From: Comamonas sp. KCTC 72670 | Lineage (GTDB): Bacteria; Myxococcota; Myxococcia; Myxococcales; Myxococcaceae | Assembly: GCA_014656495.1 (NCBI GenBank) | Contig: BNCN01000009.1 | Coordinates: 1-64,000 of the forward strand | Length of the DNA: 64,000 nt | Direction: 5' to 3' | Part shown: in pieces, positions 63,875 through 64,000 of the stretch | Position numbering within the stretch: position 1 is the first letter of the stretch | Layout: every line of letters begins with the position of its first letter | Made by a program: the position numbers and the translations under genes | The notes under the pieces: model-generated | The model's input: only the letters and a program-made list of their open reading frames with translations | Database searches by the model: none | Told to the model about the DNA's origin: nothing

Positions 63875-64000
63875 CTACGGTCCAGGCAGCACCTGCGGCC
63901 GGAGCACGGGTTGCGCGGGGACGCGCGCGGGCGCCGGTTGAAGGGTCTCCGTGCGCGCGCGGTCCTCCACGTCGCGCAGCAGGCCCGTCACGTGCCGCAC
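63875..64000 (-). CDS. Partial frame, probable C-terminal end of an ABC ATP-binding subunit
   Basis: Forty-one codons are open from the window edge to a TAG at 63875-63877. The visible end is (V)RHVTGLLRDVEDRARTE, then Pro/Ala/Arg-rich residues and a Pro-Gly-Pro end, with no diagnostic motif. Its position immediately upstream of the permease, 14 bp away, is where the ATPase of a NitT/TauT operon would lie. The identification is from context only. Confidence 0.45.
   Translation of the reverse strand: MRHVTGLLRDVEDRARTETLQPAPARVPAQPVLRPQVLPGP

Overview
The window is GC-rich DNA of the kind found in Myxococcota, most likely family Myxococcaceae (Myxococcus, Corallococcus or Pyxidicoccus). The evidence is very strong third-position G/C bias with long antisense shadow frames, frequent GTG starts, a MYXO-CTERM-type sorting tail, two Ser/Thr kinases with PEGA-like tails, and many lipoproteins and exported proteins of unknown function. 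It is a replication-origin neighbourhood: rpmH-rnpA-yidD-yidC-jag-mnmE (minus strand, 7.6-12.7 kb) and dnaA (plus strand, 19.8-21.2 kb) are both present. No insertion sequence, CRISPR array, rRNA or tRNA was recognised.

Layout. 0-7.6 kb: a truncated SDR remnant, an AraC regulator, an aldo/keto reductase, signal peptide peptidase SppA, a cysteine-dioxygenase-like protein, a stand-alone MshEN/GspE-N protein and a Uma2 nuclease. 7.6-12.8 kb: the conserved rpmH-to-mnmE operon, with rpmH as a 50-codon GTG-start gene. 12.8-23.2 kb: an SDR/LysR pair, then a secreted protein and two paralogous proteins that resemble the vitellogenin-type large lipid transfer module, one on each side of dnaA. 23.4-37.8 kb: a MYXO-CTERM surface protein, a DUF2267 protein, an M16 peptidase pair, an alpha/beta hydrolase, an MFS exporter, a CapA phosphatase, DoxX, a triple PEGA-like protein and a TrmN6-type methyltransferase.

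37.9-45.3 kb: a YjjJ/HipA-like kinase, a PHB-depolymerase-type lipoprotein with tandem operator-like palindromes upstream, glutathione synthase and a PEGA kinase. They are followed by a 370-bp intergenic region dense in DnaA-box-like nonamers next to an AT-rich tract. I propose that region (about 44.22-44.45 kb) as the chromosomal origin, about 23 kb from dnaA and 32 kb from rpmH. 45.3-64 kb: a Cys-rich lipoprotein, a decayed DUF429-like gene, a GIN-domain protein, a second PEGA kinase, an RNase II/R-family exoribonuclease, a JAMM-like lipoprotein gene broken at a CT repeat with its lipoprotein partner, a cysteine-cluster protein, a PilZ-GNAT protein with a structured leader, a NYN-LOTUS RNA-binding protein, and a NitT/TauT-type ABC operon carrying a HAD phosphatase that runs off the right edge.

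Functional logic: replication initiation (dnaA, origin), membrane protein insertion (yidC, yidD, jag), RNA maturation (rnpA, mnmE, RNase R, TrmN6) and envelope functions dominate. Start codons were chosen from Shine-Dalgarno sequences and family length, and the choice is stated where it matters. Names rest on motif recognition by eye; no database search was run.
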